DNA from: Pseudomonas sp. GM78 | GTDB taxonomy: Bacteria; Pseudomonadota; Gammaproteobacteria; Pseudomonadales; Pseudomonadaceae | Direction: 5' to 3' | Assembly: GCF_000282475.1 (NCBI RefSeq) | Contig: NZ_AKJF01000108.1 | Span: 1 to 48,627 of the forward strand | Length of the DNA stretch: 48,627 bases | Shown here: piece by piece, positions 1 to 8,464 of the stretch | Position numbering within the stretch: position 1 is the stretch's first letter | Layout of the letters: every line of letters begins with the position of its first letter | The notes under the pieces: model-generated | The model's database searches: none | The model's input: only the letters and a program-made list of their open reading frames with translations | Told to the model about the DNA's origin: nothing | Program-made: the position numbers and the translations under genes

Positions 1-69
1 CAGGTGGCCGATTACGGCCTGGTGGCGGACCTGTTCGAAGCCATCCCTGAGCTGGAGAAGCTGGTCTAA
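1..69 (+). CDS. etfA: Electron transfer flavoprotein alpha subunit, 3' end only
   Basis: The first 22 codons read to a TAA stop and match, from memory, the extreme C-terminus of Pseudomonas EtfA (ending ADLFEAIPELEKLV). EtfA carries the FAD of the soluble ETF heterodimer, which takes electrons from acyl-CoA dehydrogenases and passes them to ETF:quinone oxidoreductase. The gene starts outside the window, so domains cannot be judged. A strong intrinsic terminator follows directly, which makes this the end of the presumed etfB-etfA operon. Confidence 0.85.
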   Translation, partial: QVADYGLVADLFEAIPELEKLV

Positions 70-91
70 TCCGGCGGCTTCACTTATAAAG

Positions 92-120
92 AGCCCGACC
101 TTCTGGTCGGGCTTTTTTTT
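92..120 (+). terminator. Rho-independent terminator after etfA
   Basis: A GC-rich hairpin (AGCCCGACC / GGTCGGGCT, loop TTCT) is followed by eight T residues, 23 bp after the etfA stop. Confidence 0.9.
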
Positions 121-130
121 GCCTTTCCCC

Positions 131-233
131 CTGTAGGAGCGAGCCTGCTCGCGATGGACGTCAACGATGACGCGGGGAACTTGGATGCACGCGGTGCATT
201 TGAGACCATCGCGAGCATGCTCGCTCCTACAGG
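131..233. repeat. REP pair (REPIN-like), GTAGGAGCGAGCCTGCTCGC class
   Basis: Two inverted copies of the palindromic unit CTGTAGGAGCGAGC...GCTCGCGATGG lie at 131-157 and 207-233 around a non-conserved core. This is the usual layout of a Pseudomonas REP doublet mobilised by RAYT transposases. The same class recurs at 5521-5620 and 39271-39383. Confidence 0.85.
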
Positions 234-265
234 GATATAAACGGTCTCAACGGGAGTGTGCTGCT

Positions 266-1081
266 ATGGATCTGCGTCTCGTGTGGAGTTTTCTGGGTCT
301 GGCGCTATTGCCAGCACTGTCGATCGCCGCCGGCAAGTGCGAACGCCTGGTGGTCACCGGCAGCCCGGATGCGCCACCGTACCTGTGGCAAGACCCGCAA
401 GATCCCAAGCACCTGATCGGCGCCAGTGCCGATTTGTTGCAGCAGGTAGCGGGGCAGTTGGGCATCAAGGTCCAGCTGCTCTACGCCGGCAAACGCGCCC
501 AGGCGCTGGAGGAAGTACGCAGCGGGCGCATGGACATGCTGGCCGATGCCCCGTTGACGGTCAGCGAGCTGGAATCCCTGGACTACATTCATCCAGCGTT
601 GCTGGAAAACGATTACCTGGTGTGGACCCGCAAGGATTCATCGCTGGTCTACAACGCAGTCGCGGACCTGCACGGTCATCCCGGGGCGTTGTCGGAAAAG
701 TCGCGATTAACCGCGCAATTCGCCACTTTCGCCGAGCAGCAATTGACCCTCATCCGTACGCCAAACCTGACCCAGGCCTTTCAGAAACTGCTCTTGGGCG
801 AGGTGGAGTTTGTCCTGGCAGGGCGTTACTCCGGCATGGCGATGGCGCAGACACTGGGCATGGCCAATGACCTGGTGGCCCGCGCGCAACCGGTCGACAA
901 ACCGGGTCTGTTTCTGGCGGTTTCCCACAACTCGGCCTGCAACGATCCGTGGTTGCGCGGACAGTTGGCCAAAAAGATGACAGAATTGCCCGCGTCCGGA
1001 CTGACGGAGGCCGTGCTGCAACGCAATATCGAGCGTTGGAACGCGCAGCAGAAACAACCTGTCAGTACCCCAAAACAGTAG
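266..1081 (+). CDS. Periplasmic substrate-binding protein (SBP family 3-like)
   Basis: The 271-residue product has an N-terminal hydrophobic signal peptide (about residues 1-22, WSFLGLALLPALSIAA). A bilobal amino-acid-binding-protein-like domain follows: 'VVTGSPDAPPYLW' opening strand, 'GASADLLQQVAGQLGI' helix, and a 'RSGRMDMLADAPLT' segment. It probably acts in the periplasm as a ligand sensor or a solute receptor; no ABC permease or ATPase lies next to it. I chose the ATG at 266, preceded by a CGGGAG ribosome site. The longer open frame begins inside the REP pair at 167 and is implausible. The ligand cannot be read from sequence. The stop is 9 bp from the next gene, so it may head a three-gene unit with the lipoprotein pair. 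Confidence 0.75.
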   Translation: MDLRLVWSFLGLALLPALSIAAGKCERLVVTGSPDAPPYLWQDPQDPKHLIGASADLLQQVAGQLGIKVQLLYAGKRAQALEEVRSGRMDMLADAPLTVSELESLDYIHPALLENDYLVWTRKDSSLVYNAVADLHGHPGALSEKSRLTAQFATFAEQQLTLIRTPNLTQAFQKLLLGEVEFVLAGRYSGMAMAQTLGMANDLVARAQPVDKPGLFLAVSHNSACNDPWLRGQLAKKMTELPASGLTEAVLQRNIERWNAQQKQPVSTPKQ

Positions 1082-1090
1082 GGATTCTTA

Positions 1091-1447
1091 GTGAGTATTC
1101 GACCTCTTTTCGCTGCCCTGGCCGTTCTGGCTCTGGCGGGTTGTGCAGCCGATCCGGCGCCGAATGAACAAATGCGCCTGACCGCACAGGCCGTCGAGCA
1201 GGCCAGGGCCGTGGGTGCCACTGCCGACGAAGTGCCGGAAATGAAACTGGCCGAAGACAAGTACAACCGGGCCAAGGGCAGCATGGCTGACCAGTCTTTC
1301 CGGAATGCGCGGATGCGCGCCGAGCAGGCCGAGCTGGACGCGCGCCTGGCCGAAGCCCGGGTCCTGACCCTCAAGAGTGAAGAACAGCTGAACGTGCTCA
1401 ACACCCGCATCGCCCGCCTGCAAAAGCAGTTGGGAGCCGCCCAATGA
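1091..1447 (+). CDS. DUF4398-type lipoprotein
   Basis: This 118-residue protein starts with GTG. Its lipoprotein signal has the lipobox LAGC (Cys18), after which the mature part is one long, charged, probably coiled-coil helix rich in Ala, Glu and Arg, as in DUF4398 proteins. It is presumably anchored to the outer membrane by lipid. The stop codon overlaps the ATG of the OmpA-like gene by 4 bp (ATGA), so the two are translationally coupled and may form a pair in envelope-peptidoglycan tethering. That role is inferred from the partner. No catalytic motif is visible. Confidence 0.75.
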   Translation: MSIRPLFAALAVLALAGCAADPAPNEQMRLTAQAVEQARAVGATADEVPEMKLAEDKYNRAKGSMADQSFRNARMRAEQAELDARLAEARVLTLKSEEQLNVLNTRIARLQKQLGAAQ

Positions 1448-2256
1448 GCCTCAAGTCAAACGTTCTCGGCGCTTTGATCCTGGCGGGTACTGTCAGCCTT
1501 GTCGGCTGCGCCGGCCAGCAAGGCGAGGCGGCGCTGCAACAGGCGGGCGCCGACTTCCAGAAGGTCAAGGAAGACTCCAACGTGCTGCGCATCGCCCCCA
1601 AGGATGTGATTCGCGCCGGTGAGTCCCTGGCCCGCGCCGACCGTTTGTCCACCTATTGGGGCAGCGGCTCGGATGTAGTGCATTACGCTTACCTGAGCCA
1701 GCGCTACAGCGAAATCGCCAGGGAGCACACCAATCTGGTGCTCAACGAAGAGCGCGCCGCCAAGCTGGAGCTGGAACGACAGCGTCTGCAACTGGCCCTG
1801 CGCGAATCCAAGTTGCTCAGCGTGCAGCAGCAGGGCAAATGGCTGGAAGAGCAGATCCTTGCCCTGGCCACCACCCAGACCGACCGTGGCCTGGTGATGA
1901 CCCTGGGCGATGTGCTGTTCGACACCGGCGAGGCAGAGCTGAAAAACTCGGCCAACCGCGTGGTGTTGAAGATTGTGCAGTTCCTGCAGCTTAACCCCAA
2001 GCGCGTGGTGCGCATCGAAGGCTACGCCGACAGTACCGGCGGCAAGCAGGAAAACCTCAAGCTGTCCCGCGACCGGGCGCAATCGGTGGCGGATGTGCTG
2101 ATGGACCTGGGCATCGACGACAAGCGCATCCGGGTTGAAGGCTATGGCGACGAGTATCCGGTTGACGCGAACGCCTCCGAACGGGGCCGGGCGCAGAACC
2201 GTCGGGTGGAAATTGTGTTTTCCGACGAAAAAGGCCAGCTCGGCGCTGCCCGCTAA
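1444..2256 (+). CDS. OmpA-family lipoprotein (DUF4398-like N-terminus plus OmpA C-terminus)
   Basis: The 270-residue product has a lipobox LVGC (Cys22), then a helical coiled-coil region (about residues 30-140) similar in character to the preceding gene. A C-terminal OmpA/MotB peptidoglycan-binding domain follows at about residues 150-265. It shows the family landmarks 'VLFDTGEAEL', 'RIEGYADSTG', 'LSRDRAQSV' and 'GRAQNRRVEIV', including the Asp and Arg that hold diaminopimelate in this fold. It should link the outer membrane to the cell wall. The gene overlaps its upstream partner by 4 bp and is followed by a strong terminator, so the unit ends here. Confidence 0.85.
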   Translation: MSLKSNVLGALILAGTVSLVGCAGQQGEAALQQAGADFQKVKEDSNVLRIAPKDVIRAGESLARADRLSTYWGSGSDVVHYAYLSQRYSEIAREHTNLVLNEERAAKLELERQRLQLALRESKLLSVQQQGKWLEEQILALATTQTDRGLVMTLGDVLFDTGEAELKNSANRVVLKIVQFLQLNPKRVVRIEGYADSTGGKQENLKLSRDRAQSVADVLMDLGIDDKRIRVEGYGDEYPVDANASERGRAQNRRVEIVFSDEKGQLGAAR

Positions 2257-2275
2257 AGGGTAGCGTCTCTGGAAA

Positions 2276-2308
2276 GCCCGGCCTGCCAGACAGCGCCGGG
2301 TTTTTTTT
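2276..2308 (+). terminator. Rho-independent terminator after the OmpA-like gene
   Basis: An inverted repeat CCCGGC / GCCGGG with an imperfect middle is followed by a run of eight T residues, about 20 bp after the stop codon. Confidence 0.8.
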
Positions 2309-2330
2309 CGCCTGCCGATTACCGCACAAA

Positions 2331-2365
2331 ACAGTACAGTTTTTGCTGACACTGCACTGTACTGT
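2331..2365. promoter_or_regulatory. Perfect 10-bp inverted repeat upstream of the mocR-like gene, candidate operator
   Basis: ACAGTACAGT (2331-2340) and its exact reverse complement ACTGTACTGT (2356-2365) are separated by 15 bp. Each arm is itself a repeat of the ACAGT/ACTGT word. Further ACTGT words occur at about 2380 and 2400. The site lies 94 bp before the start of the GntR/MocR-type gene. MocR regulators commonly bind repeated words upstream of their own or adjacent genes, so self-regulation is a reasonable inference. No divergent target gene is present. Confidence 0.55.
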
Positions 2366-2458
2366 CGACTATTGTGGCAACTGTCCCCGTACACTTCTAA
2401 ACTGTTCCGGTATTGTTTCACACAAGAATAAAATGCCCGTGAAATCGAGTGCTGCGTC

Positions 2459-3898
2459 ATGACCAACCTCTTGCTCTACCAACGTATTGCTCAGCAACTG
2501 GCCGAAGACATCCGCCGTGGTGTCTATCAACCGGGAGAGCGCGTGCCTTCGGTGCGCAAGATGAGTTCGCAGCTCAATGTCAGCCATGCCACGGTGCTGC
2601 AGGCGTATGCCAATCTTGAAGATCAGGGGCTGATCCGCGCGCGGCCGCAGTCTGGTTACTACGTGCACCAGACCCCGGCGCTGACCGCGCCGACACCGGA
2701 CATTGCCCGGGTCGAACGACCAGGCCTGGTCACCCGCAGCAGCATCATTCAGCAGGTGTTGGTCGAGTCCCGTCGCGAAGGCGTATTTCCACTGGGCGCC
2801 GCGGTGCCCAGCGTCGACTATTTGCCCGTGCGGGCCCTGCATCAGCAATTGGCCAAAGTCACCCGGTTCCATAGCCCGCGGGCGTTCAGCTACATGTTCA
2901 GCCCCGGTTTCGAACCCTTGCGCCGACAAGTGGCGATCCGCATGCGCGATGCCGGCGTGGTGGTCGACCCTTCGGAAGTGGTGATCACCCACGGCTGCGT
3001 CGATGCCCTGCAGATGTCACTGCGGGTGCTGACCCGGCCTGGTGACCTGATCGCGGCCGAGTCGCCGACTTACTACGGGTTGTTGCAGCTGGCCGATCTT
3101 TTGGGTCTCAAGGTCATCGAAATCCCCAGCGACCCGTCCACCGGCATGAGCCTCGAAGCCCTGCAATTGGCGGCCAACCAGTGGTCGATCAAGGCGCTGG
3201 TGCTGACCACTCGTCTGAGCAATCCGTTAGGCGGTACCATGCCTGAGGAGCGGCAGAAGCAACTGCTGCGCCTGGCGTCGGACTTCGACATCCAGGTCGT
3301 CGAAGACGATATCTACGGCGAGCTGATGTTCGAGCAGGGCCGTACCAAATCGCTCAAGGCCTATGACCGGCTGGACCGGGTGATCTATTGCTCGAGCTTC
3401 TCCAAGACCCTGTCGCCGGGGGTGCGGATCGGCTGGATGATTGCCGGCAAGTACCAGCAGGAGATCCAGCGCTTGCAGACCTTCAGTACCCATTCGGCCT
3501 GCAGCGTCACGCAGATGGGCATTGCCGCCTATCTGGAAAACGGTGGTTACGACCGTCACTTGCGTTACATCCGCCAGGAGTACCGCAAGAACCTCAGCGC
3601 CTTCCAGCTGGCGGTGCAGCAGTATTTCCCCGAAGGCACGCAGATGACCCGGCCTACCGGCGGTTTCATTTTGTGGGTGAGCTTGCCGGGGCGGGTCAAT
3701 ACTCAGGAACTGCATGTGCGGGCGTTGCAGCAGGGCATCAGTATCGCGCCGGGGCTGATTTTCAGTAACACCGAGCAGTTCAACCACTGCATCCGGCTCA
3801 ATTGCGGCATTCCGTGGAACCGCGAAGCCGAACGTGCGTTGATGACCCTGGGCATGCTTGCCACCCAGCTCTGCCAGGAGATGGCCGGCGGCTTCTGA
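2459..3898 (+). CDS. MocR/PdxR-type regulator: GntR winged helix fused to PLP aminotransferase fold
   Basis: The 479-residue product has an N-terminal GntR winged-helix domain (about residues 1-75; 'LAEDIRRGVYQPGERVPSVRK', 'VSHATVLQAYANLEDQGLI'). A fold-type I aminotransferase domain follows (about 110-470). The Schiff-base lysine is in 'SSFSKTLSPGVRIGW', Lys316, with the phosphate-binding Arg close by. MocR proteins use bound PLP to sense an amino-acid-like effector and act as transcription factors rather than as aminotransferases. Length fits the family. Neighbours give no clue to the effector, and the gene is monocistronic. The perfect palindrome upstream is the candidate operator. Confidence 0.88.
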   Translation: MTNLLLYQRIAQQLAEDIRRGVYQPGERVPSVRKMSSQLNVSHATVLQAYANLEDQGLIRARPQSGYYVHQTPALTAPTPDIARVERPGLVTRSSIIQQVLVESRREGVFPLGAAVPSVDYLPVRALHQQLAKVTRFHSPRAFSYMFSPGFEPLRRQVAIRMRDAGVVVDPSEVVITHGCVDALQMSLRVLTRPGDLIAAESPTYYGLLQLADLLGLKVIEIPSDPSTGMSLEALQLAANQWSIKALVLTTRLSNPLGGTMPEERQKQLLRLASDFDIQVVEDDIYGELMFEQGRTKSLKAYDRLDRVIYCSSFSKTLSPGVRIGWMIAGKYQQEIQRLQTFSTHSACSVTQMGIAAYLENGGYDRHLRYIRQEYRKNLSAFQLAVQQYFPEGTQMTRPTGGFILWVSLPGRVNTQELHVRALQQGISIAPGLIFSNTEQFNHCIRLNCGIPWNREAERALMTLGMLATQLCQEMAGGF

Positions 3899-3988
3899 CC
3901 GGGCGGCCTCTGTCCGTGCTTGTCACGGGGCGTGCAACAGGCGAGCATAGGCACCTCTGTCGTTTTCGCCGTTTGCGTCGTTGGGTAC

Positions 3989-4444
3989 ATGAAGCCGATT
4001 TCTCCTGCCGTCTGGCTGTTGATCTGCCTGTTAGTGAGTGTTCAGCCGGCGTCCGTGAAGGCCGAATCCGTGCCGGAAAAACCCGCCGTGAGCGCTGCCA
4101 AGGCAACTCCGAAAAAAACCGCACCGGTCAAAAAGCCCGCCGCGGTAAAAAAGCGCCCACCGATTGCCTCCAAGTCCAAACCGGCCAGCGAAGTGGTGAA
4201 AACCCCGGTGCCTTCAGCCGACCTGGATTTGAGCCTGCCCAAGGACATGGTCGAAGAACTGAAACCGGTCGGTACCGTTCCATTGCCCAAGCGTGAACCG
4301 GTATTGCCGCAAATGTTCGGTGACAAAAGCAGCCAATTCCAGCTCAACGGCAGGCTGATCAACAACGAAATGCAGTTGCAAATGCGTAACGAAGAGCGCC
4401 GTGAAGTCGAAGGCGCAGCGCTGGAATTCGAGTTCAAGCGGTAA
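3989..4444 (+). CDS. Small exported Lys/Pro/Ala-rich protein of unknown function
   Basis: A 151-residue product is predicted from the ATG at 3989; a longer TTG-started frame exists but its extra N-terminus would precede the signal peptide. Residues 1-25 form a clear signal peptide (WLLICLLVS...VKA). Residues 26-75 are a low-complexity stretch rich in Lys, Pro, Ala and Val, typical of a flexible periplasmic linker. The C-terminal half is more ordered and ends 'ALEFEFKR'. Pseudomonas homologues are, as I recall, sometimes mislabelled translation initiation factor 2 because of the KPA-rich linker. Function is unknown. Confidence 0.65.
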   Translation: MKPISPAVWLLICLLVSVQPASVKAESVPEKPAVSAAKATPKKTAPVKKPAAVKKRPPIASKSKPASEVVKTPVPSADLDLSLPKDMVEELKPVGTVPLPKREPVLPQMFGDKSSQFQLNGRLINNEMQLQMRNEERREVEGAALEFEFKR

Positions 4445-4609
4445 ATCCCGTCTTTGGCTGACCTGCCCGTCAGACGCTTGGTCGGAGACTGGCCGGTCAC
4501 ACCCGTTTACAGGCAAATACCCAGTCCAGGGTAATTTAAAACAACTGTTTTAGCGGTTACTCTGTGCCCCGTCCTTTAACACATTGCACGTCGCGAGGAG
4601 CTTTTCGTC

Positions 4610-4864
4610 ATGAAATGCCGTGAGGGCTGTGGCGCCTGCTGCATTGCCCCTTCCATCAGTTCACCGATTCCCGGTATGCCCCATGGCAAAGCCGCCGGGG
4701 AACGTTGCCTGCAACTGTCTGCCGAAAACCTGTGCAACATTTTCGGTAAACCCGAGCGCCCGGCGGTGTGTTCGGCCTTCGAGGCCGACATCGAGGTGTG
4801 TGGCAACAGCAGCGTAGAGGCTATCCGCTTGATTGGCTGGTGGGAGCAGATGACCGCGGCGTGA
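4610..4864 (+). CDS. YkgJ-family cysteine cluster protein
   Basis: The 84-residue protein has the family signature at its N-terminus (Cys3, Cys7, Cys10, Cys11; CxxxCxxCC pattern) with further Cys residues at 'ERCLQL', 'NLCNIF', 'AVCSAF' and 'EVCGNS'. This is the set expected to bind zinc or an Fe-S centre. Members of this family are sometimes called ferredoxins or proteolipid-like, but no reaction is established. The start has a good AGGAG site 10 bp upstream. The product is probably cytosolic and is encoded just upstream of the START-domain gene. Confidence 0.85.
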   Translation: MKCREGCGACCIAPSISSPIPGMPHGKAAGERCLQLSAENLCNIFGKPERPAVCSAFEADIEVCGNSSVEAIRLIGWWEQMTAA

Positions 4865-4905
4865 TGTGTTCGACGAACGGAACTTCAACAATAAGGAATA
4901 AGATT

Positions 4906-5511
4906 ATGGGTTCGCTGCATCGTATCGCTGTGTTGTGTGGTTTGACGGCTGTACTGGCCACTTCGGTCGTCCAGGCCGAAGACTGGAAAGTCGCCAAGAA
5001 TGAAGACGGCATCAAGATCTCCCTGAGTGAAGTGGCCGGCTCCGACTACAAGGCCTATCAGGGCGTTACCCTGATGAAGACCACCGTGGCCAAACTGCGG
5101 GCGCTGCAGGACGACGTGGTCGGTGCCTGCGCCTGGATTCACGAGTGCAAGACCCAGAAGCTGCTCAAGCACGAAGGCGATCAGAGCTGGACCTACACCC
5201 AGTTCAATACGCCATGGCCGGTCACGCCGCGTGATTCGGTGTTGCACATCACAACGATCACAGGCGCCGACGGCAGCCTGACGCGCAAGCTCGAGGGCGT
5301 GCCGAAATACCTTCCTGAAGAAAAGGGCTTTGTGCGGGTCGCCAAGGTCGATGGTTTCTGGAAGTTCGTCCCCAAGGGCGATCAGGTTGAAGTGACCTAC
5401 CAGGTGCATACCGAGCCCGGTGGTAGCGTGCCATCGATGGTGGCCAACAAGTTTGTGGTGGATGCGCCGTTCAATACCCTGAAAAATCTGAAGGCTCTGG
5501 CCGAGAAATAA
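4906..5511 (+). CDS. START-domain (lipid-binding fold) periplasmic protein
   Basis: The 201-residue product is read from the ATG at 4906, preceded by AATAAGGA. It has a signal peptide (about residues 1-23, ending VVQA) and a single START/SRPBCC-like domain. Visible landmarks are 'WKVAKNEDGIKI' and 'WPVTPRDSVLHI', with the C-terminal helix 'PFNTLKNLKALA'. START domains enclose a hydrophobic ligand, and periplasmic bacterial members are thought to bind or shuttle lipids, though the ligand here is unknown. A REP pair follows the stop codon. Confidence 0.82.
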   Translation: MGSLHRIAVLCGLTAVLATSVVQAEDWKVAKNEDGIKISLSEVAGSDYKAYQGVTLMKTTVAKLRALQDDVVGACAWIHECKTQKLLKHEGDQSWTYTQFNTPWPVTPRDSVLHITTITGADGSLTRKLEGVPKYLPEEKGFVRVAKVDGFWKFVPKGDQVEVTYQVHTEPGGSVPSMVANKFVVDAPFNTLKNLKALAEK

Positions 5512-5520
5512 AAGCGGGTT

Positions 5521-5620
5521 GTAGGAGCGAGCCTGCTCGCGAAAAACCTGAGAGCGCCGCAGGGTGCCAGTTACCCCGCGTTAACGTTGGCCCTCCATCG
5601 CGAGCAAGCATCGCTCCTAC
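5521..5620. repeat. REP pair, GTAGGAGCGAGC class
   Basis: GTAGGAGCGAGCCTGCTCGCGA at the left end faces the slightly diverged TCGCGAGCAAGCATCGCTCCTAC at the right end, around a 55-bp core that resembles the core of the REP pair at 131-233. Confidence 0.82.
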
Positions 5621-5848
5621 ACAAACCTTTATTGTGTTTCCGAATATTCGTTGCACAAAATTTTCACAAAGCCTCCAAGACAATTCCCCCCCGCGCGGCC
5701 ATCGACGAACAGTAATCAATGGCAATGCCGCGATTGATCGTGCAACATTTGCGCACCGCGCGAACCCCGGGGCCGAGTACTGGCCAACAGAGGGCAGGGC
5801 GCAGCTGTATTTTCGAAACTTAAACTTCCAATGGGTCCTAAAAACGAC

Positions 5849-7948
5849 ATGGCAATCCCGGACGCCCTGAGTCAGAAGCGAGCATCGAGTCGCTTGCTGC
5901 AACCGACCGTCAAATCGCATCTGGCCTACACACTGTTGTGCGCTCTGGTCATGATGGTGATGTTTTCCGTGCTGCGCCTCGCGCTGCTGGTCTACAACCG
6001 CGAAATGATCCTCGACACACCGGCCGCGACCTTTTTCGAAGCATTCGCCAACGGCTTGCGTTTCGACCTCCGCCTGGTGGTCTACCTGAGCGTTCCGTTG
6101 GTGCTGGCGCTGTTCAGTGCCCGGGCCATGGCGGCGCGGGGGATCTTCCGCTTCTGGCTGACAGTCACCTCCAGCATCGCGCTGTTCCTGGGCCTGATGG
6201 AGATGGACTTCTACCGTGAGTTCCACCAGCGCCTCAACGGGTTGGTCTTCCAGTATGTGAAGGAAGACCCGAAAACCGTGATGAGCATGCTCTGGTACGG
6301 TTTTCCGGTAGTTCGCTACCTGCTGGCCTGGGCCCTGGGTACCTGGATCCTGAGCCTCGCGTTCAAGGGTGCCGACCGTGCCACGCGTCCTCGTGGCCCT
6401 TTCAGCGGCGGCAGTATCAGTACCCGGCAAGTTGCCCCCTGGTACTCGCGCGCGATGGTGTTCGTGGTGTGCCTGCTGATCTGCGTGGTCGCGGCCCGCG
6501 GTACCTTGCGTCAAGGCCCGCCCATGCGCTGGGGTGATGTCTACACCACCGATTCCAACTTCGCCAACCAACTGGGCCTCAACGGTACCCTGTCCCTGGT
6601 GGCTGCGGCGAAGAGCCGGATGTCCGAAGATCGCGACAACATCTGGAAAGCCACGTTGCCTCAACCGATGGCGCAGCAGACCGTGCGCGACCTGCTGGTG
6701 ATGAAGGACGAAAAACTGGTGGATGCCGAGACCGCCGCCGTGCGTCGTGACTACATGCCGCCGGCCGACAAGACCTTGCCGATCAAGAACGTCGTCGTGA
6801 TCCTGATGGAAAGCATGGCCGGTCACTCGGTGGGTGCACTGGGCGCACCGGGCAACATCACGCCGTACCTCGACAAACTGTCGAAGGAAGGCCTGCTGTT
6901 CGACCACTTCTTCTCCAACGGTACCCACACCCACCAGGGCATGTTCGCCACCATGGCCTGCTTCCCGAACCTGCCGGGTTTCGAATACCTGATGCAGACC
7001 CCGGAAGGCAGCCACAAACTGTCCGGCCTGCCGCAGTTGCTCAGCGCCCGTGACTACGACGATGTGTATGTCTACAACGGCGATTTCGCCTGGGACAACC
7101 AGTCGGGTTTCTTCAGCAACCAGGGCATGACCAACTTCATCGGGCGTAACGACTTCGTTAACCCGGTGTTCTCCGACCCGACCTGGGGTGTGTCCGACCA
7201 GGACATGTTCGACCGTGGCCTGGTGGAGCTCAAGGCCCGCGATGGCAAGGACAAGAAACCTTTCTATGCCTTGCTGCAAACCTTGTCCAACCACACCCCC
7301 TATGCGTTGCCGACCCCCTTGCCGGTCGAACGCGTAACCGATCGTGGCAGCCTGAACGAACATTTGACCGCCATGCGCTACTCGGATTGGGCGCTGGGCC
7401 AGTTCTTCGAGAAGGCGCGCAATGAGCCTTACTTCAAGGAAACCCTGTTTGTCATCGTCGGCGACCACGGTTTCGGCAACGAGCGCCAGATCACCGAAAT
7501 GGACTTGGGTCGTTTCAACGTGCCGATGCTGATGATCGCACCAGGCATCCAGGAAAAGTTCGGCACGCTCGACCACACCGTTGGCACTCAAGTCGACATC
7601 GTACCGACCATCATGGGCCGGATCGGTGGCGAAGTGCGTCATCAGTGCTGGGGCCGTGACTTGCTCAACCTGCCGGAAGGCGACACCGGTTTCGGTGTGA
7701 TCAAACCGTCGGGCAGCGAGCAGACCACCGCGATCATCACCGCGGACCAGATCCTGGTTCTGCCGAAGGACAAGGACATGGCGCCGAAGATGTACCAGTA
7801 CGAACTGGGCGCTACGCCTCGTGCCGTGGTCGTTCCTGATGCACCGCGTACCGCTGAGCTTAAAACCAAGCTCGAAGCGTTCCTGCAAACGGCGACCAAG
7901 AGTCTGATCGACAACACCGCCGGTGTGGTCGACGGCAAGCCGGATTAA
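5849..7948 (+). CDS. LTA synthase-like membrane phosphoglycerol/phosphoethanolamine transferase
   Basis: The product is about 699 residues. The N-terminal third contains roughly five membrane segments (first 'TLLCALVMMVMFSVLRLALLV'; last around 'MVFVVCLLICVVAA'). A periplasmic alkaline-phosphatase/sulfatase-fold domain follows. Its metal/nucleophile motifs are 'VILMESMAGHSVGALG', 'NGTHTHQGMFATMACFP' (candidate Thr nucleophile) and 'IVGDHGFGNE'. Family members transfer phosphoglycerol or related groups onto glucans, lipids or teichoic-acid-type polymers; in a Gram-negative host, decoration of periplasmic glucans or lipids is plausible. Two in-frame ATGs (5831, 5849) lack a clear ribosome site, and I favour 5849 by resemblance to remembered homologues starting MANPDAL. 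Confidence 0.82.
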   Translation: MAIPDALSQKRASSRLLQPTVKSHLAYTLLCALVMMVMFSVLRLALLVYNREMILDTPAATFFEAFANGLRFDLRLVVYLSVPLVLALFSARAMAARGIFRFWLTVTSSIALFLGLMEMDFYREFHQRLNGLVFQYVKEDPKTVMSMLWYGFPVVRYLLAWALGTWILSLAFKGADRATRPRGPFSGGSISTRQVAPWYSRAMVFVVCLLICVVAARGTLRQGPPMRWGDVYTTDSNFANQLGLNGTLSLVAAAKSRMSEDRDNIWKATLPQPMAQQTVRDLLVMKDEKLVDAETAAVRRDYMPPADKTLPIKNVVVILMESMAGHSVGALGAPGNITPYLDKLSKEGLLFDHFFSNGTHTHQGMFATMACFPNLPGFEYLMQTPEGSHKLSGLPQLLSARDYDDVYVYNGDFAWDNQSGFFSNQGMTNFIGRNDFVNPVFSDPTWGVSDQDMFDRGLVELKARDGKDKKPFYALLQTLSNHTPYALPTPLPVERVTDRGSLNEHLTAMRYSDWALGQFFEKARNEPYFKETLFVIVGDHGFGNERQITEMDLGRFNVPMLMIAPGIQEKFGTLDHTVGTQVDIVPTIMGRIGGEVRHQCWGRDLLNLPEGDTGFGVIKPSGSEQTTAIITADQILVLPKDKDMAPKMYQYELGATPRAVVVPDAPRTAELKTKLEAFLQTATKSLIDNTAGVVDGKPD

Positions 7949-7985
7949 ACTGGCAACACCGAGCAGATAGCGATGCAATAAAAAA

Positions 7986-8012
7986 GAGGCTCTTTTAGAG
8001 CCTCTTTTTTTT
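7986..8012. terminator. Bidirectional terminator between convergent genes
   Basis: The hairpin GAGGCTC TTTT(A) GAGCCTC is flanked by an A run on the left and a T run on the right. It can therefore stop both the LTA-synthase-like gene (+) and the convergent DUF3309 gene (-). Confidence 0.88.
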
Positions 8013-8025
8013 ACCGGTCAGAACT

Positions 8026-8178
8026 TCATATCTTGCCGAGCAACAACAGGATCAGTATCACCACCAACACCACGCCGATGATACCGGACGGGCCATAACC
8101 CCAACTTCTGGAGTGCGGGAAGACCGGTAGACCACCGATCAGTAACAGGATCAGAATGATCAGAAGAATTGTGCCCAT
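8026..8178 (-). CDS. DUF3309-family tiny membrane protein
   Basis: The 50-residue product reads MGTILLIILILLLIGGLPV at its start, then a short polar turn (PHSRSWGYGPSG), then a second hydrophobic segment ending LLLLGKI. This two-helix hairpin is the DUF3309 pattern, common as stand-alone small proteins in Pseudomonas. A strong AAGGAAAC ribosome site lies just before the ATG, and the shared bidirectional terminator ends the gene. Function is unknown; stress association has been suggested for such small membrane peptides, but nothing here shows it. Confidence 0.85.
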   Translation of the reverse strand: MGTILLIILILLLIGGLPVFPHSRSWGYGPSGIIGVVLVVILILLLLGKI

Positions 8179-8464
8179 GTCTGTTTCCTTGCTTTAAGTA
8201 TTCAGGAATGACCTAGCCGTTATCAGTCAGCGGGAATGTCATTTATTCGAGCTGCTTAAAAAATCCGACCGCTACTCAGGGCAAAAAATTCCATGTTTTT
8301 TTGCTGTTTTTAGAACTATTGCCTATTCCGTCTGATGTTGCGTTAGTTGGTTGAGCCGCGCCTGCGGTTTGCTCGGGGCATTCAGCAATCTGATAGAGCG
8401 TGGGACGACCAATATCCTTCGCTACACTCGACGCATCTTCCCCGGAACAACAAGGCTGTTTGCT

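Noticed and set aside
167-265. N-terminal extension of the solute-binding protein
   Set aside because: The extra codons come from the REP pair and would place a signal peptide behind 33 residues.
5471-7978. 835-codon open frame on the minus strand opposite the LTA-synthase-like gene
   Set aside because: It is a shadow frame of a high-GC gene; the plus strand carries membrane helices and sulfatase-fold motifs. The minus frame is His/Gln/Val-rich with no domain.
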